Assembly (NCBI GenBank): GCA_003241055.1
Contig: QFOD01000045.1
Location: 1-6,651 of the forward strand
DNA: 6,651 bases
Direction of reading: 5' to 3'
Origin: Roseateles depolymerans
GTDB taxonomy: Bacteria; Pseudomonadota; Gammaproteobacteria; Burkholderiales; Burkholderiaceae_C
Made by a program: the position numbers and the translations under genes. Of the stretch, positions 5,695-6,651 are shown in pieces. Positions within the stretch are counted from its first letter, which is position 1. Every line of letters begins with the position of its first letter. The notes under the pieces are model-generated. The model made no database searches. It saw only the letters and a program-made list of their open reading frames with translations, and was not told the origin of the DNA.

Positions 5695-5726
5695 GGTGTA
5701 TCTCCAATCGAGTGAAACAAGGGAAT

Positions 5727-5746
5727 GGAGGGGAAACCGCCCCTCC
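5727..5746 (-). promoter_or_regulatory. Intercistronic hairpin between the DUF932 and ParB genes
   Basis: GGAGGGG (5727-5733) and CCCCTCC (5740-5746) are exact reverse complements around a six-base loop. The hairpin lies in the 65-bp gap between the two genes, about 20 bases upstream of the ParB ribosome-binding site. There is no strong U-run after it in the minus direction, so read-through to parB is expected. It may tune the ratio of the two products. Confidence 0.45.
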
Positions 5747-5759
5747 GGCGGGGGAGCGG

Positions 5760-6587
5760 TCAAGCCTTGAGGGAGCGCATGCCATCGGCCAGCAGCCACA
5801 GGGCGCGGTTCAGGCGAATGTCGGAATCAATGCCCTGCACGGGCCGGGTGCTCTGGCGGCGTCCATTGCTGCTGCGGCCATGCAGTCCGCCCTTGGTCAA
5901 GTTCTCCTGCGTGCGGTTAAACACGCTCCACAGGTCGGGGCGGCGGTCGTCGAACCGGCGCGGCATCAGGATTTGCGATTCGGTGATGGGCGCGGGCTTG
6001 TCCGGGTCGTCGTACTTCAACGCCAGCGCAGCCCGGGCGAACACTTCGGATTCGCCATCGTCCAAAGTGATGCTGCGCATCAGGTCGCGCGATTCCTTCA
6101 CGCGCTCGAAGCCGCTCAACACCTCGAAAGCGCCTTCGATGACGGAACCGGCCACGTCGCCCTTGTGGGGCACGCGCACATCGGCCACGGTGTCACCACA
6201 CACAAGGCCATTGCTGCACACGAAGCGGAACATTCCGGCCAGCATCTGATAGCTGCTCGTGCCGTCGTGCGAGTTCAGCAGCACGATTTCGTTAGCCTCC
6301 GCGCCGTTGATCTGGCTGGCGTGGCGCAGGCGCAGCATGTGTTTCGTGTGCTCGCGCTTGCCTTCATCGCGCACGCGGGTCTGCGTCACCATGAAGGGCT
6401 GGAAGCCTTCTTTGCGAAGCTCGGTCAGGACGGCAGCGGTCGGGATGTAGCTGTACCGTTCGGAACGGCTCTCGTGCGGGGCGTCCGCGAAGATGGACGG
6501 GGCCACGCTGCGAATCTGGTCATCGGACAGCGGGTAATCGCTGCGCAGCGAAGGGGAACGGGAAGCGAAACGGGATGCGAGTTGCAT
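5760..6587 (-). CDS. DUF932 domain protein
   Basis: The protein has 275 residues. It shows the conserved features of DUF932 (plasmid- and phage-associated family): RYSYIPTAAVL (44-54), the VTQTRVRD strand (67-74), EIVLLNSHDGTSSYQM (100-115) and MFRFVCSNGLVCGD (119-132), followed by a helical C-terminal half with DLWSVFNRTQENLTKGG (218-234). The family is common next to parB-like genes on ICEs and conjugative plasmids. Its function is not established. The start at 6587 is chosen because AGGAG lies 7 bases upstream; an extension to 6632 adds 15 residues without a ribosome-binding site. It heads the minus-strand unit DUF932-ParB-69-codon gene, with its promoter probably at or beyond the right edge. 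Confidence 0.92.
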   Translation of the reverse strand: MQLASRFASRSPSLRSDYPLSDDQIRSVAPSIFADAPHESRSERYSYIPTAAVLTELRKEGFQPFMVTQTRVRDEGKREHTKHMLRLRHASQINGAEANEIVLLNSHDGTSSYQMLAGMFRFVCSNGLVCGDTVADVRVPHKGDVAGSVIEGAFEVLSGFERVKESRDLMRSITLDDGESEVFARAALALKYDDPDKPAPITESQILMPRRFDDRRPDLWSVFNRTQENLTKGGLHGRSSNGRRQSTRPVQGIDSDIRLNRALWLLADGMRSLKA

Positions 6588-6651
6588 GGTCTTTCTCCTG
6601 ACAAAAAGAGGTTTGCTGTTCACACCGCACACCGGATTCCTAGATTCGGAG

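Noticed and set aside
4258..5715. 485-codon plus-strand open frame opposite the ParB gene
   Set aside because: It lies wholly antisense to a clearly recognised ParB, has His/Gln/Gly-rich low-complexity translation and no ribosome-binding site; it is a by-product of GC-rich codon use.
6588..6651. Promoter for the DUF932 operon
   Set aside because: No convincing -35/-10 pair is present in the 64 bases before the gene; an imperfect CCGnAT...ATnCGG dyad near the edge is too weak to call.

Overview
The window looks like part of an integrative and conjugative element (ICE) or plasmid-like genomic island of a GC-rich proteobacterium. The best guess is a beta- or gammaproteobacterium such as the Achromobacter/Bordetella/Delftia/Pseudomonas/Stenotrophomonas group. 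This rests on the DUF932, large ParB and DUF736 genes all on the minus strand, which is a familiar set in the maintenance region of Tn4371-like and related ICEs, and on the strongly GC-biased codon use. The assignment comes from recognising the families, not from a database search.

The backbone reads right to left on the minus strand. A DUF932 gene (6587-5760) is followed by a long ParB-family gene (5694-3628) and then by a 69-codon gene of unknown function (3565-3356). At the far left, after an interruption, comes the start of a DUF736 gene (116 to beyond the left edge). Each gene has a Shine-Dalgarno sequence of the GGAG type. Three of the four also have a hairpin in the leader just upstream of it.

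Between the 69-codon gene and DUF736 lies what appears to be a small cargo cassette (about 825-3160). It holds a minus-strand AraC-family regulator with a Cupin_6-type N-terminus, and a divergent plus-strand pair made of an NmrA/SDR-type NAD(P)-binding protein and a SnoaL-like (NTF2-fold) protein. The 102-bp divergent intergenic region is AT-rich. It carries a plausible sigma-70 promoter for the pair, and a direct repeat with a 16-bp period overlaps the -35 element. This is the layout expected for an AraC-type activator controlling its divergent neighbours. The substrate or inducer cannot be read from the sequence.

Two non-coding stretches are structurally rich. The first, 117-824, has no convincing gene. 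It contains a long imperfect inverted duplication (123-388) in which the DUF736 leader, including its ribosome-binding site, is repeated on the opposite strand, plus an 11-bp perfect hairpin (668-692). The second, 3155-3355, holds four consecutive inverted repeats, one of them a textbook intrinsic terminator for the plus strand. It marks the junction between cargo and backbone. No tRNA, rRNA, CRISPR array, transposase, integrase or recognisable attachment site was seen.
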